Under the pieces are notes generated by a model. It was not told where the DNA came from and searched no databases. It saw only the letters and a list, made by a program, of their open reading frames with translations. From Clostridium sp. (GTDB lineage: Bacteria; Bacillota; Clostridia; Clostridiales; Clostridiaceae), in the NCBI RefSeq assembly GCF_016650035.1, contig NZ_JAENWM010000002.1:1-64000 (forward strand): a stretch of 64,000 bases of DNA. Reading direction: 5' to 3'. Positions 43,434 to 53,900 of the stretch are shown here, in pieces. A program made the translations under genes and the position numbers. Position 1 is the stretch's first letter. Every line of letters begins with the position of its first letter.

Positions 43434-43757
43434 ATGGAAATCACAGACGTTAGAATTAGAAAAATAGCTACAGAGGGTAAAATGAAAGCAATTGTATCAA
43501 TAACTTTTGATAATGAATTTGTTGTTCATGATATTAAAGTTATAGAAGGGCAAAGTGGACTTTTTATCGCTATGCCGAGTAGAAAAACTCCAGACGGAGA
43601 ATTTAAGGACATAGCACACCCAATAAATACTGGGACAAGAGAAAAAATTCAAGCAGCTATTTTGAGTGAGTATGAAAAAGTAAAAAATGAAGAGCCAGTA
43701 GTAAGAAAAGTAATAGAAAATCTGCAAGAAAAAGTAGAAGAAAAAGCAGAATTATAA
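43434..43757 (+). CDS. spoVG: SpoVG regulatory protein
   Basis: 107 residues. [40 protein letters not shown] and the Glu-rich tail are diagnostic. SpoVG is a small nucleic-acid-binding regulator affecting septation, sporulation and other processes. ATG 43434 with GGAGGTGG upstream; the frame opens at a TTG just before the ribosome binding site. Followed by a terminator, so mostly separate from glmU. Confidence 0.97.
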   Translation: MEITDVRIRKIATEGKMKAIVSITFDNEFVVHDIKVIEGQSGLFIAMPSRKTPDGEFKDIAHPINTGTREKIQAAILSEYEKVKNEEPVVRKVIENLQEKVEEKAEL

Positions 43758-43785
43758 AAAGGGGGGAACCCCCTTTTTATTTTTT
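43756..43785 (+). terminator. Terminator after spoVG
   Basis: AAAAAGGGGG (43756-43765), GAA loop, CCCCCTTTTT (43769-43778), then ATTTTTT. Confidence 0.92.
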
Positions 43786-43925
43786 AAAATAAATAAGCAA
43801 ATAATATCTATGGCTGGTTGCAATTAAGGGTAATATAAAATATAATATAAGTGATATTTTAATTGAAGATGATATAACAAATAATGTTTAAATTTGTCGA
43901 ATTAATGTATAAAGAGGTGTTTTAT

Positions 43926-45296
43926 TTGTATAAATGCGCTATAATATTAGCTGCGGGTGAAGGAAAAAGAATGAACTCTAATACTCCTAAGGTTCTACAT
44001 AAAGTTTGTGGCAAGGAAATGATAAATCATGTTATTGACACTATTAGAGATGCAGACATTGAGAATGTTAATGTGGTAATTGGAATAGGGGCTGCGGAAC
44101 TTAAAAAAGGAACACAAGATAGAAAAATTAGTTACTCCCTTCAAAACGAGCAATTAGGGACAGGACATGCAGTAATGTGTGCTAAAGAATTTCTAGGCGA
44201 TAATGAAGGCACTGTAGTAATATTTGTTGGAGACGGTCCACTAATTACTGAAAAGACAGTTAGGGAACTAATAGATTATCATGAAAAAGGCGATTTTAAG
44301 GCGACTATATTAACTTCAAGAAGTGGTGAACCTGCAAAGTATGGCAGAATAATTAGGAGTAAAAATGGCGAAGTTGAAAAAATAGTTGAATTTAAAGATT
44401 GTACTGAGGAAGAAGTATTAGTACAAGAAATAAATTCAGCAATGTATTGCTTTGATATAAAACAATTACTTAATAGTTTAGATAAGTTAAATAATAATAA
44501 TGCTCAAAGGGAATACTATTTAACAGACGTTATCGGTATACTAAAAAGCGAGGGATGTAAGGTTGGAGCTTTTGATGTACCAGTCCATGAAATTACTGCT
44601 GTTAATTCTAAGGTAGAGCTTGCAGAGGCAGAATTAATTATGAGAAAAAGAATAAATAGAGTGCATATGGAAAATGGAGTTACATTAATGGATCCGAATA
44701 ATACATACATTGACTCTGAAGTTATTATAGGTAAAGATACTATTATATATCCAGGGAATATACTTGAGGGTAAAACTATTATTAAAGAAGACTGCATTCT
44801 TTATCAAAATAATAGAATTGTAGATAGTATTCTTCAAAAGGGAGTTTCTGTTCAAAGCTCTGTTGTAATCCAAAGCCAAATAGGCGAGGAAACTACAGTG
44901 GGACCTTACGCATACATAAGACCAGAAAGTAGCATTGGAAAACATGCTAGAATAGGAGATTTTGTTGAAATTAAAAAGTCAACTATTGGAGATAACACAA
45001 AGGTATCCCATCTTACTTATATTGGTGATGCTGAGGTTGGAAGTGGATGTAATTTTGGTTGCGGAACTGTGGTTGTAAATTACGATGGAAAATCAAAATA
45101 TAAAACTATAATAGGCAATAATACTTTTATAGGCTGTAATACTAACCTAGTAGCACCTGTAAAAGTTAATGATAATGCATACATTGCTGCTGGCTCTACA
45201 ATAACTAAAGAGGTGCCTGAAAATGCACTTTCAATAGCTAGAGCAAAACAGGTAAATATTGAGAACTGGGTAATTAAAAAAGGACTTAAAAAATAG
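43926..45296 (+). CDS. glmU: Bifunctional UDP-GlcNAc pyrophosphorylase / GlcN-1-P acetyltransferase
   Basis: 456 residues. Nucleotidyltransferase domain (1-230) with [20 protein letters not shown] and GTGHAVMCA; left-handed beta-helix acetyltransferase domain (250-456) with the [19 protein letters not shown] and [11 protein letters not shown] motifs. Makes UDP-GlcNAc for wall synthesis. I take TTG 43926 behind AAAGAGGTG, giving the standard N-terminus [11 protein letters not shown]; the frame runs open to 43884. Confidence 0.97.
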   Translation: MYKCAIILAAGEGKRMNSNTPKVLHKVCGKEMINHVIDTIRDADIENVNVVIGIGAAELKKGTQDRKISYSLQNEQLGTGHAVMCAKEFLGDNEGTVVIFVGDGPLITEKTVRELIDYHEKGDFKATILTSRSGEPAKYGRIIRSKNGEVEKIVEFKDCTEEEVLVQEINSAMYCFDIKQLLNSLDKLNNNNAQREYYLTDVIGILKSEGCKVGAFDVPVHEITAVNSKVELAEAELIMRKRINRVHMENGVTLMDPNNTYIDSEVIIGKDTIIYPGNILEGKTIIKEDCILYQNNRIVDSILQKGVSVQSSVVIQSQIGEETTVGPYAYIRPESSIGKHARIGDFVEIKKSTIGDNTKVSHLTYIGDAEVGSGCNFGCGTVVVNYDGKSKYKTIIGNNTFIGCNTNLVAPVKVNDNAYIAAGSTITKEVPENALSIARAKQVNIENWVIKKGLKK

Positions 45297-45345
45297 TGCA
45301 ACAAGGACAATATTCAATAAGTAAATTATAAAGGGAGGTGTAAAA

Positions 45346-45429
45346 CTGATTTTTGTAGTAAAAGGGGAAAGTACAAATTTCAAAGCCTATGATACTACCG
45401 TTCTGTTTAGTGGACAGAATGAAAATTAG
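45346..45429 (+). CDS. Possible tiny ORF (27 codons) with non-standard start
   Basis: A strong GGGAGGTG (45333-45340) in the glmU-prs gap is followed by no ATG, GTG or TTG in a useful position. The frame from CTG 45346 (or ATT 45349) reads (L)IFVVKGESTNFKAYD then TTVLFSGQNEN and stop. Its last codons form a small TTCTGT/ACAGAA hairpin. It may be a small translated peptide, a gene remnant whose start was lost, or chance. Confidence 0.25.
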   Translation: MIFVVKGESTNFKAYDTTVLFSGQNEN

Positions 45430-45471
45430 TATAAATATTATTTATTATAATTTTAAAAATCAGGACTACAG

Positions 45472-46434
45472 ATGATAAACCAGAGCAAAAACATTAAGAT
45501 TTTTACCGGTAACTCAAATCCTAAATTAGCTGCAGATATAGCTGAAATTCTAGGACTAAAAGTTGGAGATTCAGAAGTTGGCACTTTTAGTGATGGAGAA
45601 ATATCTGTTAATATCCACGAAACGGTTAGGGGAGCAGATGTATTTCTTGTTCAATCTACTAATGAACCAGTAAATGACAATTTAATGGAATTACTTATTA
45701 TGATTGATGCCTTTAGGAGAGCTTCAGCAGGAAGAATAACTGCTGTTATACCGTACTATGGATATGCAAGACAGGATAGAAAAGCAAAAGCTAGAGACCC
45801 AATTACAGCTAAGCTTGTGGCAGATATTATAACAACTGCAGGAGCGGATAGAGTACTTACTATGGATTTGCATGCAGCTCAAATACAAGGATATTTCAAT
45901 ATTCCTGTTGATAATTTAATGGGAACACCTATACTTGCAAAATATTTTATCGAACATGGATTCAAAGATAGAGAAGATGTAGTAGTAGTTGCACCAGATC
46001 TTGGAAGCGTAGCTAGATCAAGAAAATTTGCGGATAAGTTACATGCGCAAATAGCTATAGTGGATAAGAGAAGACCAAAGGCTAATGTTTCAGAGATTAT
46101 GAATGTTATAGGTGACATTAAGGGCAAAACTTGCATTATGATGGATGATATGATAGATACAGCAGGAACTATAACTAATGGTGCTAATGCACTAGTTAAG
46201 CTAGGAGCAAAAGATGTTTTCGCTTGTTGCAGTCATGGGGTATTATCTGGACCTGCTATTCAAAGAATAAATGATTCAGTAATAAAAGAATTAATAATAC
46301 TAAATACTATTGATGTGCCAGAAAGTAAACACAGTGATAAATTTACAACATTATCTGTAGCACCAATTATTGCTGAAGCTATAAGAAGAATATATGAGAA
46401 TGTCTCTGTAAGTAAATTATTTGAGGATGTTTAA
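45472..46434 (+). CDS. prs: Ribose-phosphate pyrophosphokinase
   Basis: 320 residues. [19 protein letters not shown], the flexible loop [31 protein letters not shown] and the PRPP-binding site [13 protein letters not shown] are all present. Makes PRPP from ribose-5-phosphate and ATP for nucleotide, His and Trp synthesis, and it supplies the ligand of PurR. The ribosome binding site is weak (TCAGGA), unlike its neighbours. Followed by a terminator. Confidence 0.97.
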   Translation: MINQSKNIKIFTGNSNPKLAADIAEILGLKVGDSEVGTFSDGEISVNIHETVRGADVFLVQSTNEPVNDNLMELLIMIDAFRRASAGRITAVIPYYGYARQDRKAKARDPITAKLVADIITTAGADRVLTMDLHAAQIQGYFNIPVDNLMGTPILAKYFIEHGFKDREDVVVVAPDLGSVARSRKFADKLHAQIAIVDKRRPKANVSEIMNVIGDIKGKTCIMMDDMIDTAGTITNGANALVKLGAKDVFACCSHGVLSGPAIQRINDSVIKELIILNTIDVPESKHSDKFTTLSVAPIIAEAIRRIYENVSVSKLFEDV

Positions 46435-46489
46435 TAGCGTTCATGTAATGAATTAAAGTAAAGAAATGTAATTTGTAGATACATATTTT

Positions 46490-46538
46490 AAATAACGCTA
46501 CTCTGTTATCTTTATAATAGGTTAGCGTTATTTTTTAT
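46490..46538 (+). terminator. Terminator after prs
   Basis: AAATAACGCTA (46490-46500) with TAGCGTTATTT (46523-46533), 22-nt loop, then TTT. Confidence 0.75.
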
Positions 46539-46855
46539 GCAATTCGTTATAGTGAATATTGTATTAAATTGTTATAATTATATATATAAAAGTGAGATAA
46601 TGATTATAATATATATAAGCAATAAAATGCTGGATATCAAAATTATTTAATGGAAATGGTGAATAAATTGTAACATTTTCAAAAAAACTAATAAGTTAAC
46701 AGCAAAGTATGATAAATTACTTATAAGACTAATTATTTATAATAATCTTACAAAAGATAAATTAGCAAATGACTATCTATTTTTGAAAACACATAGAACA
46801 TAAAAATATCAAAAATAATAAATGAAAAACACATAAAAAAAATGGAGGTACAAAC
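46539..46855. other. Intergenic region upstream of the second two-component operon
   Basis: About 317 bp after the prs terminator, about 80 percent A+T. I see no gene, RNA or strong operator in it. Several TATAAT-like strings occur but none has a matching -35 at proper spacing. The ribosome binding site ATGGAGGTA immediately precedes ATG 46856. Confidence 0.5.
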
Positions 46856-47542
46856 ATGGAAGGAACTATAGGAAAAATACTAATAGTTGATGATGATAAA
46901 AATATTGCTGAGGTAATTAAGATGTATCTAGAAAGTTCAGGATATGCGACAAAAGTAGCATATGATGGTAGGGCTGCACAGGAGGCGTTTTTAAGCTACA
47001 AACCAGATTTGGTGCTTTTAGATGTAATGTTGCCTTATATTGATGGAATCGATGTATTAAAATGGATAAGAAAAGATTATGAAACTCCGGTTATTATGCT
47101 TACTGCTAAAGGGGAGACCTTTGATAAGGTATTAGGCCTAGAACTTGGAGCAGATGATTATGTAGTAAAGCCTTTTGAACCAAAAGAAATAATCGCAAGA
47201 GTGAAAGCTGTTCTTAGGCGTTATAACTTAGACAATGGTGGTAAAGAAGTTTTAAATTTTGAAGGACTAGAAATTGACATTAATTCTTATAATGTTACAT
47301 ATAAAGGTGAAGAGGTAAAAATGCCACCTAAAGAATTTGAATTAGTACATTATTTAGCGCTTAACAAGAACAGAGTATTTACTAGGCAACAATTATTATG
47401 TGAAGTTTGGGGATACGATTACCCAGGTGACTCTAGAACTGTAGATGTGCATGTTAAAAGGGTAAGAGAAAAGCTTCAAGGAGGACCCAATTGGCAGATT
47501 GAGACTGTTTGGGGAGTAGGATATAAGTTCGAGGTGAAATAA
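46856..47542 (+). CDS. OmpR/PhoB-family response regulator
   Basis: 228 residues. Receiver with VDDDKN, phospho-acceptor Asp56 in VLLDVMLP, and Lys in DDYVVKPF; C-terminal winged helix (about 130-228; RVFTRQQLLCEVWGYDYPGDSRTVDVHVKRVREK). It is followed with no gap by its kinase and then an HtrA-like protease, the layout of envelope-stress systems. The target is probably wall or protein-quality related, by inference from the operon. Confidence 0.94.
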   Translation: MEGTIGKILIVDDDKNIAEVIKMYLESSGYATKVAYDGRAAQEAFLSYKPDLVLLDVMLPYIDGIDVLKWIRKDYETPVIMLTAKGETFDKVLGLELGADDYVVKPFEPKEIIARVKAVLRRYNLDNGGKEVLNFEGLEIDINSYNVTYKGEEVKMPPKEFELVHYLALNKNRVFTRQQLLCEVWGYDYPGDSRTVDVHVKRVREKLQGGPNWQIETVWGVGYKFEVK

Positions 47543-48949
47543 ATGGTGAAAAAAGGGCTGTTTTTTAAAATGCTAGCCACCTATACAATTATAATATCTC
47601 TCAGCTTAATATTTATTGCTTCTTTTTTGTCTTATTGGTTTCAGAATTATTTCTTGAACGAACGAAAACAACAATTTTTGGAATATTCCTATATGATACA
47701 AAAAATTGCTATGGATAATGATTATACGCGCGAGGAAGTAAATAATTATATAATTTTTATTGGACAAATTATAAAGTCAGATATTTGGCTTACCGATAGT
47801 TATGGGATGGTTTATGCCGTATCTAATAAAGAACATGTGGATTTTATGCATAAACAGGTTTTTGATAAGGAACTAGAAGATCTTAGATCGGGTCATACAT
47901 TTGAAGTTACAGAGCCCTATGGTGGTTTATATGATGATAAACCTGTAAGAATTTATGGCACACCTATGATGACTGAGGTAGGATTTAGTGGTTCTATAAT
48001 TCTGTACAATTCCATTGAACAATTAAGTGAACCATTAAATAGGGTTTATGAAATAATTTGGATATCTGCAATTTTTGTTATAATAATTTCATGCATAGTT
48101 ATATATTATTTCTCTCAAAAAATAATTATAAAGCCTTTAGCAGAGATTAATTCTGTAGCTAAGAAAATATCTAATGGTGATGTGGATAAAAGGGTTTATT
48201 TGAATTCCGACGATGAAATTGGAGAACTTGCTCAATCCTTTAATTTTATGGCCGATTCCATAGAGAAAATAGAGAAAAACAGACGGAATTTTATATCGAA
48301 TGTATCCCATGAGATTAGGTCACCTATAACATCAATTAAAGGATTTATTGGTGGAATATTAGATGGCGTAATTCCTGAGGAAAAAGAAAAATATTATTTG
48401 TCTATTGCCTATGAAGAAATCCAAAGACTAACAAGGCTTGTAAATGACTTATTAGATATGTCTGCAATAGAGGCTGGGGAGTTCAGATTAAGGATTATAG
48501 AAGTGGATATAAATGAAATTATTAGACTTACAGTTATAAAAAATGAAACTAAAATCAAGGAAAAAAGAGCAGTCGTAGATGTGTGCTTTGATGAAGAAAA
48601 TTTATTTGTAGCTGGAGACACAGATAGGTTAGTGCAAGTTATAACAAATTTACTTGATAATGCAATAAAATATGTAAACCCAATTGGAAAAATAAAAATT
48701 ATCTCAAAAACTAAAGGAAAAAAAGTCTTCGTATCCGTTTTTAATGAAAGTCCTCTAATAGCTGAGGAAGATTTAAAACATATTTGGGATAGATTTTATA
48801 AAGCGGATAAATCAAGAACGGCAAAAGAGAGTACTGGGCTAGGGCTTTCTATAGTTAGAAATATAATAACTCAATTACAGGAAGATATATGGGTTGAAAA
48901 TAAGGAGAATGGCGTTTGTTTTACCTTTACATTAACGAAAGTAAAATAA
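47543..48949 (+). CDS. Sensor histidine kinase, two TM segments, HAMP
   Basis: 468 residues. TM1 about 10-32, extracytoplasmic sensor 33-168, TM2 about 170-190, HAMP 191-245, HisKA with His256 in NVSHEIRSPITS, and HATPase_c with NLLDNAIKYV and STGLGLSIV. Its ATG directly follows the regulator stop. The sensor has no fold I recognise. Most likely phosphorylates the regulator at 46856-47542. Confidence 0.94.
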   Translation: MVKKGLFFKMLATYTIIISLSLIFIASFLSYWFQNYFLNERKQQFLEYSYMIQKIAMDNDYTREEVNNYIIFIGQIIKSDIWLTDSYGMVYAVSNKEHVDFMHKQVFDKELEDLRSGHTFEVTEPYGGLYDDKPVRIYGTPMMTEVGFSGSIILYNSIEQLSEPLNRVYEIIWISAIFVIIISCIVIYYFSQKIIIKPLAEINSVAKKISNGDVDKRVYLNSDDEIGELAQSFNFMADSIEKIEKNRRNFISNVSHEIRSPITSIKGFIGGILDGVIPEEKEKYYLSIAYEEIQRLTRLVNDLLDMSAIEAGEFRLRIIEVDINEIIRLTVIKNETKIKEKRAVVDVCFDEENLFVAGDTDRLVQVITNLLDNAIKYVNPIGKIKIISKTKGKKVFVSVFNESPLIAEEDLKHIWDRFYKADKSRTAKESTGLGLSIVRNIITQLQEDIWVENKENGVCFTFTLTKVK

Positions 48950-48968
48950 CTTAGTAGGAGGTAATGCT

Positions 48969-50156
48969 ATGAATAAAAAGGATAACCATAAATCTTCTGA
49001 AGAAATAAGAGATGCCATGTGGAAGAATGCAGAATGTGGTCATGATATTTTTGGAGAAATTAAATTTAGAAAAAACAATAAAAAGAATTATTTTAAATTA
49101 TCTTTAAAAGTATTTAGTTTTATACTTATAGCAGCACTTTCTGGTGGAATTACAGCCCAATTTGTAATTAATAAAGATTTTAGCGGTGTTTTAGATTCAG
49201 GAGGTTTAGGGAACAATAACACTAGTGGGACTTATAATAAGACTATTTCCGAAGTTGCGCGCAAGGTGTCACCGGTGGTAGTTGGTATTAGTAATAAGTC
49301 AGAAGGAATAGAAAATACTGCAGAAGGCAGTGGTTCTGGAATTATATTTAAAAGTGATGGATATATTATTACTAATTACCATGTGGTTGAAGGTCCAACA
49401 GAAATAAAAGTAAAACTTAGTAATGATAATATTTTGAGGGCTACGTTAGTAGGAACGGATGAGAGAACAGGGTTAACTGTTATTAAAGTTGAAGCTAGCA
49501 ACTTGCCCGTTGCGAAATTTGGAGATTCATCAAAAATTAACGTTGGAGATTTAGCTATTTCAATTGGAAATCCACTGGGAAAAGAGTTTACGGGAACAGT
49601 TACTGCAGGAATTATAAGTGCAACAGACAGGGAAATTAATATGATTGATAAAAAAACTGCAGAACAAACCATATATAAAGTAATACAAACAGATGCAACT
49701 ATCGGTTCTGGGAGTAGCGGTGGAGCATTATGCAATAGCAATGGAGAAGTTATTGGCATAAATAGTTTGAAAGTAAGTTCTTATGGTGACGCTTTTGCAA
49801 TGGGGTTTGCTATTAACTCAAATGAAGCTCAAGATATTATCAATGATTTAATGACTGATGGCAAGGTTATTAGACCATCTATAGGTATTTATGGTGAAAC
49901 AGCAACTTCTGCTGCCAGTGGTGGTGTAGAGGGAGTGTATGTGAAAGATGTTATAAGAGAAAGCGGAGCTGCTATAGCTGGAATTATGCCCACTGATATC
50001 ATAACTGAAATAGGTGGGCATAGTGCTAAAAACATGGAGGATTTAAATAACATTTTGTCAGAATACAAAGTTAACGATGATATATCATGTAAAATATGGA
50101 GAGATGGGAAAATAAAAAAAATTAGTATAGTTCTCTCTGAACTAAAAGTAAACTAA
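48969..50156 (+). CDS. HtrA/DegP-like membrane-anchored serine protease homologue lacking the catalytic Asp
   Basis: 395 residues: cytoplasmic N-terminus, one TM segment (about 44-66), S1-type protease domain (about 90-290) and one PDZ domain (about 305-390). The catalytic His138 (NYHVV) and Ser250 (GSGSSGGAL) are present, but the position of the triad Asp, normally in T-D-L-A-V, reads TGLTV with Gly168 (codon GGG, 49470-49472). It may therefore be a weak protease, a chaperone-like form, or use another residue. Starts 19 nt after the kinase gene with GTAGGAGG. Confidence 0.9.
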   Translation: MNKKDNHKSSEEIRDAMWKNAECGHDIFGEIKFRKNNKKNYFKLSLKVFSFILIAALSGGITAQFVINKDFSGVLDSGGLGNNNTSGTYNKTISEVARKVSPVVVGISNKSEGIENTAEGSGSGIIFKSDGYIITNYHVVEGPTEIKVKLSNDNILRATLVGTDERTGLTVIKVEASNLPVAKFGDSSKINVGDLAISIGNPLGKEFTGTVTAGIISATDREINMIDKKTAEQTIYKVIQTDATIGSGSSGGALCNSNGEVIGINSLKVSSYGDAFAMGFAINSNEAQDIINDLMTDGKVIRPSIGIYGETATSAASGGVEGVYVKDVIRESGAAIAGIMPTDIITEIGGHSAKNMEDLNNILSEYKVNDDISCKIWRDGKIKKISIVLSELKVN

Positions 50157-50187
50157 AATAACTAGTACATTTACTGGTTATTTTTTA
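50154..50187 (+). terminator. Terminator after the HtrA-like gene
   Basis: AAAATAACTAGTA (50155-50167) with TACTGGTTATTTT (50172-50184), one G-U pair, then TT. Confidence 0.8.
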
Positions 50188-50329
50188 TATTTATTAGCAT
50201 GAATCGTATAGTAATATTTATATTTAGTGTGGAAATTAATAATATTTTGGTATACTATTATTAATAAAAGAAATAAAATAATTATGTGTTAGATAAACAT
50301 CCTAAACATAAGAATATTTGGAGGTAGCA

Positions 50330-50893
50330 ATGTACTTGGTGGTTGGACTAGGGAATCCGGGAGATGAATATAAACATACGAGGCATAATGTGGGATTTGA
50401 TGTAATTGATTTAATGAAGGGTAAGTATAACATTAGTATTAATAGGATAAAATTTAAAGGTGTATATGGAGAAGTTAATATATCAGGAGAAAAAGTTATT
50501 CTCTTAAAACCTAGCACTTATATGAACTTAAGTGGAGAGAGTGTACGAGAAGCAGTTTCTTTTTATAAGATTCCAAGGGAGAATATCATCATAATACATG
50601 ATGATATTAGTTTGGATGCAGGTAAATTAAGAATACGAAGTAAAGGTAGTGCAGGAGGACATAATGGACTTAAAAGCATTATTTCTAATTTATCTTCAGA
50701 TGCGTTTACAAGAATAAAAATAGGTGTAGGGCAACCACAAAATTCTATAATACCACACGTTTTAGGGAGATCTTCTAAAGAGGATCGGGTGCTTATAGAA
50801 AAGACTTTTGATGCTAGTATAAAAGCTGTCGAAACGATAATAGAAAAAGGATGTTCTGAGGCTATGAATGATTTTAATGGGTTTAGTGCTTAA
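50330..50893 (+). CDS. pth: Peptidyl-tRNA hydrolase
   Basis: 187 residues. [21 protein letters not shown] carries the catalytic His in the TRHN motif; [28 protein letters not shown] and [12 protein letters not shown] complete the family pattern. Recycles peptidyl-tRNA released from stalled ribosomes. ATG 50330 behind TTGGAGGTAG; the frame opens at a TTG inside that site. Upstream of mfd, as in other Firmicutes. Confidence 0.97.
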   Translation: MYLVVGLGNPGDEYKHTRHNVGFDVIDLMKGKYNISINRIKFKGVYGEVNISGEKVILLKPSTYMNLSGESVREAVSFYKIPRENIIIIHDDISLDAGKLRIRSKGSAGGHNGLKSIISNLSSDAFTRIKIGVGQPQNSIIPHVLGRSSKEDRVLIEKTFDASIKAVETIIEKGCSEAMNDFNGFSA

Positions 50894-50950
50894 TTAAAGT
50901 CATTATTAAAACATTATATATAAATTATTCAGTGAGTGAGAGGTGTTAGC

Positions 50951-53900
50951 ATGAGGCTAAAAGGGCTTATGAAGCCTTTGAAAGATAGTAGTCAGTTTAA
51001 AAATATAATAACAAATGTAGAAAAAAAAATGTATCCAATTGGTGTGTATGGACTATCAGAATCAGCTAAGAACTATTTAGTGAGTGGTGTGTACGAGCAA
51101 CTGGATAAATCTCTATTAATTTTAACACACAGCGATGTAGAGGCTAAAAATATTTATGAAGATTTATGTTTTTATGCGAATGATGTGTATTATTATCCAA
51201 CTCGAGAAGTGGGATTTTATAATGTAGATGCTGTATCTGGTGACCTTAGATGGGAAAGACTTAAAGTAATGAAAAAAATTACTGAAAAGGGTAAAAAAAT
51301 AATAATCACATGTATAGAAGCCCTAGCGGCTACATATATTCCTTTAGATTTATTTCGAAAATATGTTTTTGAATTATCTGTAGGAGGTACATTAAACATT
51401 AATAATTTTTCAGAGAAATTAATTCAGTGTGGATATGAAAGAGTTGATATGGTCCATACTAAAGGACAGTTTTCCATAAGGGGAGGGATTATAGATTTAT
51501 ACCCTCCTATTTCGGCGTTACCATTTAGAATAGAACTTTTTGATGAGGAAATAGACTCTATAAGAACGTTCAACAGCGAAACTCAAAGGAGTATTGATAA
51601 GGTAAATGAAATAGAGATATTCCCAGCAAAGGAAATAATATTAACTGAGGAAATAATGAATAATGGATATATTAAAATAAAGGAAGATTTACAAAATGTA
51701 TTAGGTAGCTTTAATAAAAGAAAAGACAAGGAAAGTATGGAAAGAATAAAGTCTTTAGTTAATGTTAACTTAGAACAGCTTAAAGAAACTTGGAGCTTTG
51801 ACTCTGTAGATAGTTATATGCCTTATTTTTATGATAATACATCCACTTTTTTAGACTATATGAAAGGTTCTTTTATAGTAGTTGATGACGCACAGAGGTG
51901 CTCCGGGAAACTGGATAGTGTGTATTTTGAGTTTCAAGAAAATTACGAGAATTTTATAAAAAGAGGCAATATACTGCCTAAACAGGCAGAAAATCTAATT
52001 AATAAGGACAACATATATCAGGATTTAGAGACACTTGAGGTGATGACATTAGAGTCAATTGCCAAATCTGCAAAGGTGCTTAAACCAAGGTCTATAGTAT
52101 CTTTTTCTCAAATAGAGGCTAATGATTATCATGGAAAGTTAGACCTTCTTATTGAAGATATAAAGGATAAAAAGCATAAAGGTTATAAGATTGTAATTCT
52201 TTCTGGTACAAGAACCAGAGGGGAAAGGCTTATAGATACACTTAGGGACAGAGGTATTGATAGTGTATATAAAGATAGTATTTCTAAAATTGAGTTCGGA
52301 GAAGTAGTAGTTACTTTTGGTAATCAATTAAGAGGGTTCGAATATCCAGAGCTAAAGATATGTGTTATATCAGACAAAGAGGTTTTTGGAAGAGCAAAAA
52401 GAAAAACTGTGAGTCGTTCCAGTAAAAAAGGAGCGAGTAAAATAAAAAGTTTTACAGAACTTAAACTGGGGGATTATGTTGTTCACGTAAATCATGGTAT
52501 TGGGGTGTACAAAGGGATTAGTCAGTTAGAGGTTCACGGTCATAAAAGGGATTATTTAGTCCTTGGATATAGTGCTTGTGATACCCTTTATGTTCCTGTA
52601 GAACAATTAGATATGGTGCAAAAATATATTGGGAGCGAAGGCAAAGCTCCAAAGATTAGCAAACTAGGTGGAGTAGAATGGGCCAAGGCTAAAAATAAGG
52701 TGAAAAATTCTATTGCAGATATTGCAGAGGATTTGGTAAAACTTTATGCAACAAGGGCTACACTTAAGGGCTATATATATAGTAAGGATACTGTATGGCA
52801 AAAACAATTCGAAGAAGAATTTCCATATGAGGAAACACCAGATCAAATAATAGCGATTGAAGAAATCAAAAAAGATATGGAATCAGACAAACCTATGGAT
52901 AGATTAATATGCGGCGATGTTGGATATGGTAAAACAGAGGTAGCAGTTAGAGCGGCGTTTAAAGCAGTAATGGATGGTAAACAAGTAGCGTTTTTAGTAC
53001 CAACTACAATACTTGCTGAGCAGCATTATAAAAATCTTACTGAAAGATTTTCCGATTTTCCAGTAAAAGTTGAAATGGTTAGTAGATTTAGAACGCCAGC
53101 ACAGCAGAAAGTTGTTCTTAAGGCTACAAAAGAAGGAAATGTAGATATATTAATAGGTACCCATAGAATAATTCAAAAGGATGTAAAATTTAAAGATTTA
53201 GGGGTATTAATTATAGATGAGGAACAACGATTTGGGGTTACTCACAAGGAAAAAATAAAGAGTCTTAGAAAGAACGTAGACGTAATTACCCTAACTGCTA
53301 CTCCGATTCCAAGAACCCTCCATATGTCTCTTACTGGAGTAAGAGACATAAGTGTGATAGAAACTGCGCCAGAGGAGAGATATCCAATACAAACTTATGT
53401 GGTGGAGTTTAATGATCAACTAATAAGGGATGCGATTCTAAGAGAATTAAATAGAAATGGTCAAGTTTTCTTTGTGTACAATAGAGTAGAAACTATAAAA
53501 GAAATGGCAGCCTATATAGGTAAACTAGTTCCTGAAGCAAGAGTTTGTATTGGTCATGGGCAAATGACAGAAAGGGAACTTGAATCCGTTATGATAGATT
53601 TTATGGAGAACAAGTATGATATATTAGTGTGTACTACCATCATTGAGACAGGGATAGACATCCAAAATACAAATACTATAATAATTTATGAAGCTGATAA
53701 GATGGGACTTTCTCAGCTTTATCAATTAAGAGGAAGAGTTGGGCGGTCAAATAGAATAGCCTACGCGTATCTTACTTATAAAAAAGACAAGGTGTTAACC
53801 GAGGTAGCTGAAAAAAGACTTAAGGCAATTAAGGATTTTACGGAACTAGGGTCAGGTTTTAAAATTGCAATGAGGGATCTTGAAATTCGGGGTGCTGGAA

